Part shown: positions 1-8,389 of the stretch, piece after piece
How the letters are laid out: each line of letters begins with the position of its first letter
How positions within the stretch are numbered: the first letter of the stretch is position 1
Origin: Fusicatenibacter saccharivorans
Lineage (GTDB): Bacteria > Bacillota > Clostridia > Lachnospirales > Lachnospiraceae
NCBI RefSeq assembly: GCF_027667425.1
Contig: NZ_JAQEGR010000007.1
Coordinates: 124,001 to 188,000 of the forward strand
Length of the DNA stretch: 64,000 bases
Direction of reading: 5' to 3'
The notes under the pieces: generated by a model
Databases searched by the model: none
What the model was told of the DNA's origin: nothing
What the model saw: only the letters and a program-made list of their open reading frames with translations
Position numbers and translations under genes: made by a program

Positions 1-148
1 ATGCTTTATTTCCGGCAAGAAATCCGATCGACTGGAGATACTGTTCCGGTTCCACAATGCGCACGCGGATACCGAGCTTTAAGAGAACCGGCTTTAAAAG
101 CACAGCTGTTTTCGTTCCTTTGATCTGATATAAGAGTACGGTTTCCAT
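1..148 (-). CDS. DUF3783-like small protein, N-terminal part (cut by window edge)
   Basis: Read on the minus strand, an ATG at 148 opens a frame that runs off the left edge. The first residues are METVLLYQIKGTKTAVLLKP, followed by a leucine-rich stretch and EPEQYLQSIGFLAGNKA. An AAGGA-type ribosome binding site lies just upstream of the ATG, which supports this start. The pattern resembles small DUF3783 proteins of Lachnospiraceae, which have no known function; this is recalled from family pattern and was not searched. Only about 49 codons are visible, so the assignment is tentative. The gene is divergent from the methyltransferase at 312. Confidence 0.55.
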   Translation of the reverse strand, partial: METVLLYQIKGTKTAVLLKPVLLKLGIRVRIVEPEQYLQSIGFLAGNKA

Positions 149-222
149 GAGAAAAATCCTTTCCACGGGCAGATTTCCGGATCAAATGCGCGGATGCCCA
201 GAACTATGATATAAGAAATGTT

Positions 223-251
223 TTGGAAAAACAATACTTTTATGGTATCAT
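223..251 (+). promoter_or_regulatory. Candidate promoter for the methyltransferase gene
   Basis: TTGGAA (223-228) and TATCAT (246-251) are separated by 17 bases and lie about 60 bases before the start codon at 312. The boxes are only moderate matches to the sigma-A consensus, but spacing and position fit. Confidence 0.4.
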
Positions 252-311
252 AGGAACGTACAATTCAGAACACGATAAATTTTGAGATAAAAGAGAAAGG
301 AAACCAATAAA

Positions 312-1178
312 ATGTGGATAGCAGATGGATGGAAAGATTATGAAGTGCTGGATACGTCCGGCGGAGAAAAACTGGAGCGGTGGGGAGATTACCTTCTGGT
401 AAGACCAGACCCGCAGGTCATCTGGAACACGAAAAAAGAAAATCCGGGCTGGAAAAAGAAAAACGGTCATTATCACAGAAGCAGCAAGGGCGGCGGAGAA
501 TGGGAGTTTTTCCATCTGCCGGAGCAGTGGGAGATCAACTATAAAGACCTGACCTTCCGCCTGAAACCGTTCAGCTTCAAACACACCGGCCTTTTCCCGG
601 AGCAGGCAACGAACTGGGACTGGTTCGGCGATCTGATCCGCCGTGCCAACCGCCCGATTAAAGTGCTGAACCTGTTCGCCTACACGGGAGGCGCAACGCT
701 CGCAGCGGCCGCAGCAGGCGCAAGCGTCACACATGTCGATGCATCCAAAGGCATGGTCAACTGGGCAAAAGAGAACGCTGCCGTGTCCGGCCTTTCGGAC
801 AAGCCGATCCGCTGGCTTGTGGATGACTGCACCAAATTTGTCGAGCGCGAGATCCGCAGAGGCAACCACTACGACGCGATCATCATGGACCCGCCGTCCT
901 ACGGAAGAGGACCAAAGGGCGAGATCTGGAAAATCGAGGAGTCGATTCATCCGTTCATCAAGCTCTGCACGCAGCTCTTAAGCGATGACCCGCTGTTCTT
1001 CCTTGTGAATTCTTACACGACAGGACTTGCACCGGCTGTCCTGACGTACATGATTTCCCTGGAATTAAAACAGTACAAAGGCCACGTAGAAGCACAGGAA
1101 ATCGGCCTTCCGGTCAAGTCGACCGGCCTTGTTCTGCCGTGCGGTGCATCGGGAAGATGGCAGTCTGACAACGTTTAA
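312..1178 (+). CDS. Class I SAM-dependent methyltransferase (RlmI/RlmK-like core)
   Basis: This 288-residue protein has a Rossmann-type methyltransferase core. The SAM-binding motif I is seen as VLNLFAYTGGATLAAA (about residues 118-133), and the catalytic-site motif as DPPSYGRG (about 192-199). The motif resembles the DPPSF/Y of RlmI/RlmK-type 23S rRNA methyltransferases, but no separate N-terminal PUA domain is obvious, so substrate is uncertain (rRNA is the best guess). The start is preceded by GAGAAAGGAAA. The gene appears monocistronic: the aminotransferase downstream has its own promoter. The C-terminus ends in GRWQSDNV, normal length for the compact family members. Confidence 0.8.
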   Translation: MWIADGWKDYEVLDTSGGEKLERWGDYLLVRPDPQVIWNTKKENPGWKKKNGHYHRSSKGGGEWEFFHLPEQWEINYKDLTFRLKPFSFKHTGLFPEQATNWDWFGDLIRRANRPIKVLNLFAYTGGATLAAAAAGASVTHVDASKGMVNWAKENAAVSGLSDKPIRWLVDDCTKFVEREIRRGNHYDAIIMDPPSYGRGPKGEIWKIEESIHPFIKLCTQLLSDDPLFFLVNSYTTGLAPAVLTYMISLELKQYKGHVEAQEIGLPVKSTGLVLPCGASGRWQSDNV

Positions 1179-1307
1179 AACATCTTTTGGAAGCGGACGT
1201 ATGTCCGTCATACGAAAAACATTTGGCTGAAATTGCAGGAAATGAAGTATAAAACTGCAAAAAGTGGGATAAAATGCTGAAAAGTGTATAAAACATGCAA
1301 GTTCTCC

Positions 1308-1335
1308 TTGACAGAAACTCATGATCTGGTAAAAT
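1308..1335 (+). promoter_or_regulatory. Promoter for the aminotransferase gene
   Basis: TTGACA (1308-1313) and TAAAAT (1330-1335) are separated by 16 bases, about 60 bases upstream of the start at 1397. The preceding 1179-1307 stretch is AT-rich and I see no gene in it. Confidence 0.65.
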
Positions 1336-1396
1336 GGTCTTTAGTTGAGCAAGAAACCTGAAAAACGGGTAAGGAAAGTACAAGGGAGGACGTTTC

Positions 1397-2683
1397 ATGA
1401 AACCGTATATCGAATGGACCAAAGAAGAATTAGTTGCCGAGAAAGCCAGACTGGAGCAGGAATTTGCAGAGGTAAAAGCAAAAGGCCTCAATCTGAATAT
1501 TTCCAGAGGAAAACCTGCAGCAGCCCAGTTAGATCTCACGGAAGGAATGCTTACCGTTCTCTCGAAAAATGAAGACACCTTCGCAGAAGATGGAACCGAC
1601 TGCCGGAACTACGGCGTGCTGACCGGTATTCCGGAAGCAAGAAAACTGATCGGAGATATCTGTGAGGTTCCGGCGGAAAACGTCATCGTTTACGGAAACG
1701 CCAGCCTTACCATTATGTTTGATACCGTAGCACGTTCGTTCCTGAAGGGCGTTGCAGGCTGCACTCCGTGGAACAAGCTGGACAAAGTAAAATTCCTCTG
1801 TCCGGTACCGGGCTATGACCGTCACTTCGGTGTAACCGAGTACTTCGGCGTTGAGATGATCAATGTTCCGATGACGCCGGAAGGACCGGACATGGACATG
1901 GTAGAAAAACTCGTTGCAGAAGATGACGCCATCAAGGGAATCTGGTGTGTACCGAAATACTCCAACCCGCAGGGCTACACCTACTCCGATGAGACCGTCA
2001 GAAGATTTGCAAACCTGAAACCGGCAGCCAAAGACTTCCGTATTTTCTGGGATAATGCATATATCATCCATCACCTGTATGATGACAGACAGGATCACCT
2101 GCTGAACATCATCGAGGAGTGCGAGAAAGCCGGAAATCCGGATATGGTCTATGAGTTCGTATCCACCTCGAAAGTAAGCTATCCGGGAGCCGGAATTGCA
2201 GCTCTCATTTCTTCTGAGGCAAACATCAAAGAGGCACAGGAGTACATGAACTTCCAGATCATCGGTCATGATAAACTGAATCAGCTGCGCCATGTAAAAT
2301 TCTTCCAGAACCTGGACGGCGTGATGAATCAGATGAAAAAGCATGCTGAGATCTTAAGACCGAAATTCGAGGCAATTCTGCAGGTAATGGATCAGGAGCT
2401 GAGCGGCCTTGGCATCGCTTCCTGGACAAAACCGAACGGCGGATACTTTATCTCCTTCGATGCGATGGAGGGATGCGCAAAGAAGATCGTTGCAAAGGCA
2501 AACGAGGCCGGTCTTACCATGACAGGCGCGGGCGCAACGTATCCATATCACAACGATCCGCAGGATTCCAACATCCGTATTGCACCGTCTTTCCCGACAC
2601 CGGAAGAGCTGGAAATCGCAGGTCAGGTATTCGTGCTGAGTGTCAAACTGGTCAGCGTGGATAAGATTCTGGAAAGCAAATAA
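1397..2683 (+). CDS. PLP-dependent aspartate-type aminotransferase (MocR-like/subgroup Ig)
   Basis: A 428-residue fold-type I aminotransferase. The N-terminal signature NLNISRGKPAAAQLDL and the central FVSTSKVSYPGAG, whose lysine should form the Schiff base with pyridoxal phosphate, match the aspartate aminotransferase subgroup that includes the Corynebacterium AspT type. Other expected pieces are PKYSNPQG near the cofactor and RIAPSFP at the C-terminus, where arginine binds the substrate carboxylate. It probably interconverts aspartate and oxaloacetate in the cytoplasm; other amino-acid substrates cannot be excluded. GGGAGGACG lies eight bases before the ATG. It has its own promoter and is followed by a strong terminator, so it is a single-gene unit. 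Confidence 0.85.
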   Translation: MKPYIEWTKEELVAEKARLEQEFAEVKAKGLNLNISRGKPAAAQLDLTEGMLTVLSKNEDTFAEDGTDCRNYGVLTGIPEARKLIGDICEVPAENVIVYGNASLTIMFDTVARSFLKGVAGCTPWNKLDKVKFLCPVPGYDRHFGVTEYFGVEMINVPMTPEGPDMDMVEKLVAEDDAIKGIWCVPKYSNPQGYTYSDETVRRFANLKPAAKDFRIFWDNAYIIHHLYDDRQDHLLNIIEECEKAGNPDMVYEFVSTSKVSYPGAGIAALISSEANIKEAQEYMNFQIIGHDKLNQLRHVKFFQNLDGVMNQMKKHAEILRPKFEAILQVMDQELSGLGIASWTKPNGGYFISFDAMEGCAKKIVAKANEAGLTMTGAGATYPYHNDPQDSNIRIAPSFPTPEELEIAGQVFVLSVKLVSVDKILESK

Positions 2684-2697
2684 CAGATAAGTAAAAA

Positions 2698-2768
2698 TAC
2701 AAAAGCCGGATTCTCCCGGGGGACACAGTTTTTGTGAACTCTGGTGTGGGAGTTCCGGCTTTTTTCTA
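2698..2768 (+). terminator. Rho-independent terminator after the aminotransferase
   Basis: AAAAGCCGGA (from 2701) pairs with TCCGGCTTTTTT ending near 2766. The loop is long and holds a second small stem. Confidence 0.8.
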
Positions 2769-2813
2769 TTAGAAAGTTAAAAAGAAATTTTCTATGGGAC
2801 AGAAAGGAAAAAC

Positions 2814-4232
2814 ATGAAAAAGAAAGTAATAGGAATTGCCGCAGGAATCATACTCCTTGCGGCCGCAGGCAGTTACGCGGGCGTGGGGCATTACTATGCA
2901 TCCCACTTTTTCCCGAAAACCGCGATCAACGGACTGAACTGCGCAGGGCTGACCGCAGAGCAGGTCAAAGAGGAAATTCAGAAGCACATTGTGGATTATA
3001 CACTCAGCATTACCGAGCGCGGTGGAAAAACAGAGACATTAAGCGGCACGGAGATCGGCCTCACGTATGTGGACGACCACGCGGTGGAAAAACTGCTGGA
3101 GTCCCAGAATACTCTTGCATGGCCTGCATTCTATTGGAAAGAGAAAGAAAACCAGGTGGCGGCGGACTCTGTCTATGACAAAGAAATGGTGCAGGAAAAA
3201 CTGCAGACGATGGAAGGGTTTCAGGAAGAACAGCAGGAAGCGCCGACGGATGCGTATCTGACGGATGACGGAACCTCGTACGTTATTGTGCCGGAAACAG
3301 AGGGCGAGCAGGTGGACTATGAGAAGGCGGAGCAGGCTGTCATCGAGGCGCTGGATGCCGGAGCGGCGAGCGTGGATCTGGAAGAAAAAGATGTTTACCG
3401 GAAACCGGACATTACGCAGGATGATGAAGCACTGAATGGGAAAATGGCGGAACTGAACCACCTGACAGCGGCGCGGATCACGTATGCAATCGGTGAAAAC
3501 AGCTATGCCATAGACCGGGCGACCTTACAGAGCTGGCTCGTACAGGGGGAGGATGGAACCTACACGATTTCGCAGGACGAAGCGGCAGCTTTTGTGCGCC
3601 ATATGGCGTATGAGACGGACACCTTCGGGCTGGCGCATACCTTCAAAACGAGTCTTGGCGCGACCATTAACCTGAATGCGGGCGGCGATTACGGCTGGTG
3701 CATCGACAAGGAGGAGACGACGCAGGCACTTCTGCAGGCGATCGAGGACGAAACACAGGGAAATCTCGACCCGGTTTACCTCTATACGGCCAATGACCGC
3801 TCGGCCAATGATATCGGAAATACATACGTCGAGGTGTGCATTTCCCAGCAGAAAATGTGGTGCTACAAGGATGGCGTTCTGGTGACGGAAACACCGGTCA
3901 CAACGGGCAATCATGCGACGGGCTATGACACTCCGGCAGGCAGTGTCTGGGCGGTGGATGCGAAAAAAAGTGACTGTGATTTCAAGCTCTATCCGAGCCA
4001 TGTCATGTTCTGGCTTCCGTTTAACGGCGACGTCGGAATCCACGATGCGAGCTGGCGTACCGAGTACGGCGGGGACATCTATCTGACGAACGGATCCCAC
4101 GGATGTGTGAATACCCCATACACAGAAGCAGAAAAAGTGTTCAATGCTATTGAAATTGGTGACCCGGTTATCGTATACTATAGCCTGGATGATGTAACCG
4201 GGCCGCAGCCTACACAGAAAAACAGCCTGTAG
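2814..4232 (+). CDS. L,D-transpeptidase, YkuD type, with N-terminal PG_binding_4-like domain
   Basis: This 472-residue protein begins with a basic stretch and one hydrophobic segment (about residues 5-26), a membrane anchor or uncleaved signal. The middle (about 30-330) resembles the PG_binding_4 region common in clostridial L,D-transpeptidases. The C-terminal YkuD catalytic domain carries SHGCVNTP, with the catalytic cysteine at residue 431 and an upstream histidine in GIHDASW. Such enzymes form 3-3 crosslinks or attach proteins to peptidoglycan outside the membrane. AGAAAGGAAA precedes the ATG. Only 55 bases without a visible terminator separate it from ddl and murF, so the three cell-wall genes may be co-transcribed. 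Confidence 0.88.
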   Translation: MKKKVIGIAAGIILLAAAGSYAGVGHYYASHFFPKTAINGLNCAGLTAEQVKEEIQKHIVDYTLSITERGGKTETLSGTEIGLTYVDDHAVEKLLESQNTLAWPAFYWKEKENQVAADSVYDKEMVQEKLQTMEGFQEEQQEAPTDAYLTDDGTSYVIVPETEGEQVDYEKAEQAVIEALDAGAASVDLEEKDVYRKPDITQDDEALNGKMAELNHLTAARITYAIGENSYAIDRATLQSWLVQGEDGTYTISQDEAAAFVRHMAYETDTFGLAHTFKTSLGATINLNAGGDYGWCIDKEETTQALLQAIEDETQGNLDPVYLYTANDRSANDIGNTYVEVCISQQKMWCYKDGVLVTETPVTTGNHATGYDTPAGSVWAVDAKKSDCDFKLYPSHVMFWLPFNGDVGIHDASWRTEYGGDIYLTNGSHGCVNTPYTEAEKVFNAIEIGDPVIVYYSLDDVTGPQPTQKNSL

Positions 4233-4287
4233 GAAAAACGCTTAAGCATCACAGCAGAAGCACATCAAATAAAGGAGATTTTGATAG

Positions 4288-5337
4288 ATGAAAATAGTAG
4301 TATTAGCTGGAGGAACCAGCACGGAACGTTCGGTATCCATTACATCGGGAACTATGGTCTGCAAGGCACTCCGCGAGAAAAACCATCAGGCAGTTCTGGT
4401 AGACGTTTTCTGCGGTATCGATGTGAAGGGGAACCTGGAAGATGTATTTGCAGAGGAGGCGTACGATATAGACAAAGCAGCAGAATATATGCACAGCTTT
4501 GATGCAGGATTAAACGAAATGATCGAATCCCGCCGCAGATTTTTCGGACCGAACGTACTGGAACTCTGCGAGGCAGCGGATGTTGTTTTCCTTGCCCTGC
4601 ATGGCGCAAACGGAGAGGACGGAAAGGTACAGGCTACGTTCGATCTGCTCGGCATTCCGTATACCGGAACGGGCTATTTAAGCAGCGCCCTCGCAATGGA
4701 CAAATCCATCACAAAACAGTTCTTCCGTGCACACCATGTGCCGACCCCGAACGGCGTGACCCTGAAAAAAGGCCAGGAGAGCGAGCCTTTGTCCGGCTTT
4801 GGCCTGGAGCTTCCGGTTGTCGTAAAACCGTGCTGCGGCGGTTCCAGTGTCGGTGTCTATATTGCACACACGAACGAAGAATACTGGCAGGCTATGAAGG
4901 ATGCTTTCTCCTACGAACCGGAGGTTGTCGTTGAGGAGTATATCGAGGGAAGAGAGTTCTCCGTTGGCGTGGTAGACGGAAAGGCTTACCCGATCATCGA
5001 GATTGCACCGATCGAAGGCTTCTATGATTACACGAACAAATACAAAGCCGGAGCTACTGTTGATACCTGCCCGGCCGTACTGACGGAGGAGCAGACGAAA
5101 GAAATGCAGAAGCACGCAGAGGACGGCGCTGCCGCTCTCGGTATCGAAAACTACTGCCGTCTCGACTTTATGATGCGCAAGGACGGAAGAATGTACTGCC
5201 TCGAGGCAAACACCCTTCCGGGCATGACCCCGACCAGCCTTCTGCCGCAGGAGGCACAGGTACTCGGCATTTCCTATCCGGAACTCTGCGAGCTGCTGAT
5301 CCAGCTTTCTCTCAGAAAAAGAGGTAACAACGCATGA
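4288..5337 (+). CDS. ddl: D-alanine--D-alanine ligase
   Basis: A 349-residue ATP-grasp ligase that joins two D-alanines for the peptidoglycan stem peptide in the cytoplasm. Visible family motifs are an N-terminal VVLAGGTSTERSVS, HGANGEDGKVQ, CCGGSSVGV in the ATP-binding region, EEYIEGREFSVGV, and CLEANTLPGMT near the metal and second D-Ala site. The start is set by AAGGAG seven to eight bases upstream. About 20 extra residues (around 70-95, including MIESRRRFFGPN) precede the HGANGEDG motif, a variation seen in some clostridial Ddl proteins. The stop overlaps the murF start by four bases (ATGA), indicating translational coupling with the next pathway step. Confidence 0.93.
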   Translation: MKIVVLAGGTSTERSVSITSGTMVCKALREKNHQAVLVDVFCGIDVKGNLEDVFAEEAYDIDKAAEYMHSFDAGLNEMIESRRRFFGPNVLELCEAADVVFLALHGANGEDGKVQATFDLLGIPYTGTGYLSSALAMDKSITKQFFRAHHVPTPNGVTLKKGQESEPLSGFGLELPVVVKPCCGGSSVGVYIAHTNEEYWQAMKDAFSYEPEVVVEEYIEGREFSVGVVDGKAYPIIEIAPIEGFYDYTNKYKAGATVDTCPAVLTEEQTKEMQKHAEDGAAALGIENYCRLDFMMRKDGRMYCLEANTLPGMTPTSLLPQEAQVLGISYPELCELLIQLSLRKRGNNA

Positions 5338-6713
5338 AAAATATGACACTTGCGCACATCACAGAGGTGTGCGGCGGAATCTACTTCGGACCGGAAGAAA
5401 AGAAAACAGCGGAAGTCACGGATATCGTGACGGACAGCCGGAAAGCGGGAGAGGGAAGCCTCTTCGTTGCAATTCCGGGTGAGCGTGTGGACGGCCATAA
5501 ATTTATCCCGAACGTGGCTTCCCAGGGCGCACTTGCTGTCATTTCCGAGCAGAAACTTGAAACACCGCCATGCCCGTATATCCTCGTGAAGGATTCCATG
5601 GAGGCCATTAAAGCAATGGCAGAATACTATATGCAGCAGCTCAATATTCCGGTTGTCGGCATTACGGGAAGTGTTGGAAAGACCAGTACAAAGGAGACGA
5701 TCGCGTCGGTGCTGGCGCAGAAATACCGTGTGCTGAAAACGGATGCGAACTTTAACAATGAGCTGGGACTGTCACTTACTGTTTTCCGCCTGCGCGAGGA
5801 GGATGAGATGGCGGTTCTCGAGATGGGAATCGACGATTTCGGCCAGATGCACCGTCTGGCGAAGATCGCGCGCCCGGAGACTGCAGTCATCACGAATATC
5901 GGCTGGTGCCATCTGGAAAATCTGAAGACGCGAGATGGTATTTTACAGGCAAAAACCGAGATCTTTGATCATCTGCGTGAGAACGGGCACATTATCATCA
6001 ATGGGGACGATGATAAGCTGTCTACTGTTGGAACGGTTCACGGCATCAAGCCGGTTCATTTCGGATTGGATGAAAAGAACGAATATTATGCCGATGAGAT
6101 CGAGAGCCAGGGCTTCCGCGGCATTTCCTGCCGGATTCATACCCCGCAGGGGAGCTTTTCTGCACTGATTCCGATTCCGGGACGCCATATGGTTTACAAT
6201 GCGCTGGCCGGAACCGCAGTCGGATGCACGTACGGGCTGACGCTGGAGCAGATCAAACAGGGAATCGAGACACTGCAGTCGGTGAGCGGAAGATTCCACA
6301 TCATCGAGACAGGAAAATACACCGTTGTCGATGACTGCTACAACGCAAACCCGGTTTCGATGAAGGCATCTCTCGATGTTCTGAAAGAGGCGAAGGGAAG
6401 AAAAGTGGCTGTACTCGGCGATATGGGCGAGCTTGGAACCGATGAGGCAGCACTTCACGCCGAAGTCGGCACACACGCCGGAACCTGCGGCATTGACGCC
6501 CTCTACTGTGCGGGACCGCTCTGCGAGCATCTTGCAAAAGCGGCAAAAGAGGCTGATTCGAAGCTTGAGGTACGCCACTTTGCAGACCGCGAGAGCCTGA
6601 TGGCAGAACTGCCGAAGCTCTTACAGGACGGCGATCAGATTCTGGTAAAGGCATCGCATTTTATGGAATATGGAAAGATTGTGGAGATGCTTGAAACAGC
6701 ACAGAAATTATGA
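5334..6713 (+). CDS. murF: UDP-N-acetylmuramoyl-tripeptide--D-alanyl-D-alanine ligase
   Basis: A 459-residue Mur ligase that adds D-Ala-D-Ala, the product of the preceding Ddl enzyme, to UDP-MurNAc-tripeptide. The P-loop is GITGSVGKTSTKE (about residues 105-117); NFNNELGLSLT and VLEMGIDDFGQM follow as expected for the central ATPase domain, and DDCYNANPVSM and GDMGELG mark the C-terminal domain. Length is normal. It overlaps ddl by four bases. The promoter of the small toxin gene downstream seems to lie inside its last codons. Confidence 0.93.
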   Translation: MKNMTLAHITEVCGGIYFGPEEKKTAEVTDIVTDSRKAGEGSLFVAIPGERVDGHKFIPNVASQGALAVISEQKLETPPCPYILVKDSMEAIKAMAEYYMQQLNIPVVGITGSVGKTSTKETIASVLAQKYRVLKTDANFNNELGLSLTVFRLREEDEMAVLEMGIDDFGQMHRLAKIARPETAVITNIGWCHLENLKTRDGILQAKTEIFDHLRENGHIIINGDDDKLSTVGTVHGIKPVHFGLDEKNEYYADEIESQGFRGISCRIHTPQGSFSALIPIPGRHMVYNALAGTAVGCTYGLTLEQIKQGIETLQSVSGRFHIIETGKYTVVDDCYNANPVSMKASLDVLKEAKGRKVAVLGDMGELGTDEAALHAEVGTHAGTCGIDALYCAGPLCEHLAKAAKEADSKLEVRHFADRESLMAELPKLLQDGDQILVKASHFMEYGKIVEMLETAQKL

Positions 6714-6719
6714 TAAAAT
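6691..6719 (+). promoter_or_regulatory. Candidate promoter of the small holin-like toxin gene
   Basis: TTGAAA (6691-6696) and TAAAAT (6714-6719) with a 17-base spacer lie at the 3' end of murF, giving a leader of about 70 bases before the toxin start. Confidence 0.5.
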
Positions 6720-6752
6720 TTTAAACTGGAAAGTACCCATGACAGGGTGGTA

Positions 6753-6790
6753 GCCTCCCGAGCTAATGAATACATAGGAAGGGAGGTGGC
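6753..6790 (+). promoter_or_regulatory. Anti-Shine-Dalgarno element in the toxin leader
   Basis: GCCTCCC (6753-6759) can pair with the very strong ribosome binding site GGGAGGTGGC (6781-6790), hiding it in a hairpin. This kind of sequestration is typical of type I toxin mRNAs and would delay or restrict translation. The pairing is read from the sequence; its effect is inferred. Confidence 0.5.
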
Positions 6791-6794
6791 GTAA

Positions 6795-6911
6795 ATGACA
6801 GCATACGAAATTATTATGGTTTTTCTGGGAATCTTAGCTTTACTGATTTCCTTCGGAGGCTTCATCATTGCGTTGCTTACCTTTCTCGATAAGAGAAATA
6901 AGCGAAAATAA
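6795..6911 (+). CDS. Small hydrophobic holin-like toxin (type I toxin-antitoxin candidate)
   Basis: A 38-residue open frame starts MTAYEIIMVFLG and continues with one hydrophobic segment ending in a basic tail, DKRNKRK. The MTAYE start, single membrane helix and charged end match the putative holin-like toxin family found in many Firmicutes and related to TxpA/Fst-type peptides. These peptides damage the membrane when over-produced and are held in check by an antisense RNA. GGGAGGTGG lies five bases upstream. The flanking antisense promoter, antisense terminator and sense terminator (described separately) form a complete type I cassette. Toxicity itself is inferred from the family. Confidence 0.72.
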   Translation: MTAYEIIMVFLGILALLISFGGFIIALLTFLDKRNKRK

Positions 6912-7011
6912 AAATGCCTACCCCGTCGGCAAACGGGATAGGCGGTGTTCGTAAGAACATTTAACCCTTTTCTCGAGAGCATCCACTTTGGAGTGGGTGC
7001 TTTCTTTTTAT
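6905..7011 (-). ncRNA. Putative antitoxin antisense RNA overlapping the toxin mRNA 3' end
   Basis: On the minus strand TTGAAA (7046-7041) and TATAAT (7023-7018) are 17 bases apart, so transcription should start near 7011. The RNA would run to the hairpin formed by GCCTATCCCGT and ACGGGGTAGGC (6945-6917), which on this strand is followed by ATTTTTATTTT, a good terminator next to the toxin stop codon. The roughly 105-base RNA would be fully complementary to the toxin 3' untranslated region, as with RatA against txpA. The ends are approximate. Confidence 0.55.
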
Positions 7012-7013
7012 AT
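6978..7013 (+). terminator. Terminator of the toxin mRNA
   Basis: AGCATCCAC pairs with GTGGGTGCT and is followed by TTCTTTTTA. It lies upstream of the antisense transcription start, so sense and antisense RNAs overlap at their 3' and 5' ends. Confidence 0.7.
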
Positions 7014-7042
7014 ATTTATTATATCGCAGGGGTCTGGCATTT

Positions 7043-7774
7043 TCAAGCATTTTCTTTCAATTGTTCTAATAGAATGTTTTTCGTATAATTTCCAATCTCT
7101 TTTTTCTCTTCCTTCGTAAGCTCGCCCGGAATGATCGGCTTGCCGTACGTTACGGTAACGTGGGTACCGCGGATCTTCGGGAAATGTGCTTCCAGAATTT
7201 CTCTGGATCCGGAAATCGAAAGCGGAATGATCGGGCAGCCGGTTTTCGTTGCCATCTTGAATGAACCGTTGTGGAACTCGCCGAGCTCCAGCTCGCTCTC
7301 CGTCTTGCCGCGGGTACCCTCCGGGAAGATACAGATGGAAGTGCCGCTCTTGATCTCCTCACATCCGGAGAGAATCATCTGCAGACCCTGCTTGATGTCG
7401 GAACGGTCGAGAAACAGGCAGTGGATGAGTTCCATCCAGTTCTTTAACAGCGGAATGCGTGAAAGCTCTTTTTTTGCGACAAATCCGCAGGAGCCCGGAA
7501 CCGTTGTGTAGGTTACAAGGATATCAAAATAGCTGCGGTGATTGCCGATGTATAGAACAGCCCGGTCCTTCGGAATATTTTCCTGACCTTTTACGGTGAC
7601 CTTCGTGCCGGAAAAAAACAGAATTACGCGGAAAATCCAGCGGATCAGCGCACGGCTTACCTTGTCACAGACCTCCGGCTTTTTCTTCCGGATCAGAAGC
7701 AGAACAAGAAGCACCGGGATCGACAGAATCAGATACAGAAAAGCGGTCAGAATGACCAGAATAAAACGAATCAT
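7043..7774 (-). CDS. plsC: 1-acyl-sn-glycerol-3-phosphate acyltransferase
   Basis: A 243-residue membrane-associated acyltransferase that converts lysophosphatidic acid to phosphatidic acid in phospholipid synthesis. It has a strongly hydrophobic N-terminus (about residues 2-27), then the catalytic NHRSYFD (HX4D motif, near residue 79), a second block around FLDRSD, FPEGTRGKTES for glycerol-phosphate binding, and PIIPLSISGS. Length and block order fit the LPLAT/PlsC family. AGGAG lies nine bases before the ATG. Its stop codon overlaps the putative antitoxin promoter on the same strand. Confidence 0.9.
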   Translation of the reverse strand: MIRFILVILTAFLYLILSIPVLLVLLLIRKKKPEVCDKVSRALIRWIFRVILFFSGTKVTVKGQENIPKDRAVLYIGNHRSYFDILVTYTTVPGSCGFVAKKELSRIPLLKNWMELIHCLFLDRSDIKQGLQMILSGCEEIKSGTSICIFPEGTRGKTESELELGEFHNGSFKMATKTGCPIIPLSISGSREILEAHFPKIRGTHVTVTYGKPIIPGELTKEEKKEIGNYTKNILLEQLKENA

Positions 7775-7951
7775 GAATCTTTTTCTCCTCTTGGTAAAAA
7801 TAGTGATATTCAGTTATTGCGTACTTTTCAGTATATGTCATATATGGGGCGGGTTGCAATAACTTTCGTCTTTTTCGGAAAAAGATTTTGCGTCATAGAA
7901 GACTGTGGCCCGTCATACAATGGATAGAAAGAGCAGGAAGCGGCGTTTGGA

Positions 7952-8374
7952 ATGATGAAGAAAAAGAGACGGGGAAGAGTTCTTCTGGCGGCGGTGATTC
8001 TGATGCTCCTGGCATCGTGCCGGATCACAGATGTGAGCGAGGGCGAGCGGAAAGAACTGTCGTATGCGATTGTAAAGCCGGGCGATTTTCCGCCGGAAAT
8101 CGATCAGATTTTGCGCAGGAAAAAAGAATCCGCGTTCCAGATGGCGTACGAGAGCGGGGACGATCTCTACATACTGCGCGGCTACGGAAAGCAGAAAAGC
8201 GGAGGCTTTTCTATACAGATCGAAGAAGTATCGAAATCGGAAAACGCCGTTTTCGTGCGGACAAAACTCGTCGGACCTGCCGCAAAGGAGGAGCAGAAAG
8301 GCGCCGCCTCCTGCCCTTACGTCGTGCTGAAAACGAAAGCGGCGGCGGGAATCTCAGTCGTATTTGAGGATTAG
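7952..8374 (+). CDS. Lipoprotein with PrcB C-terminal-like domain
   Basis: A 140-residue protein with a basic start, a hydrophobic segment and a lipobox (LLASC, cysteine near residue 23), so it is probably lipid-anchored on the outer face of the membrane. The C-terminal half (YILRGYGKQKSGGFSIQI, then FVRTKLVGP and SCPYVVLKT) matches the PrcB_C pattern, named from a protease-complex protein of Treponema. The second methionine at 7955 is an equally possible start. It ends 15 bases before the SPOCS/LysM gene, with which it is probably co-transcribed. The exact function is unknown. Confidence 0.7.
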   Translation: MMKKKRRGRVLLAAVILMLLASCRITDVSEGERKELSYAIVKPGDFPPEIDQILRRKKESAFQMAYESGDDLYILRGYGKQKSGGFSIQIEEVSKSENAVFVRTKLVGPAAKEEQKGAASCPYVVLKTKAAAGISVVFED

Positions 8375-8389
8375 AGTGGGAGGAGCCTT

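Noticed and set aside
6917..6945. Hairpin after the toxin gene as sense-strand terminator
   Set aside because: On the plus strand it is followed by GGTGTTCG, not by Ts; the T-run is on the minus strand, so it is assigned to the antisense RNA.
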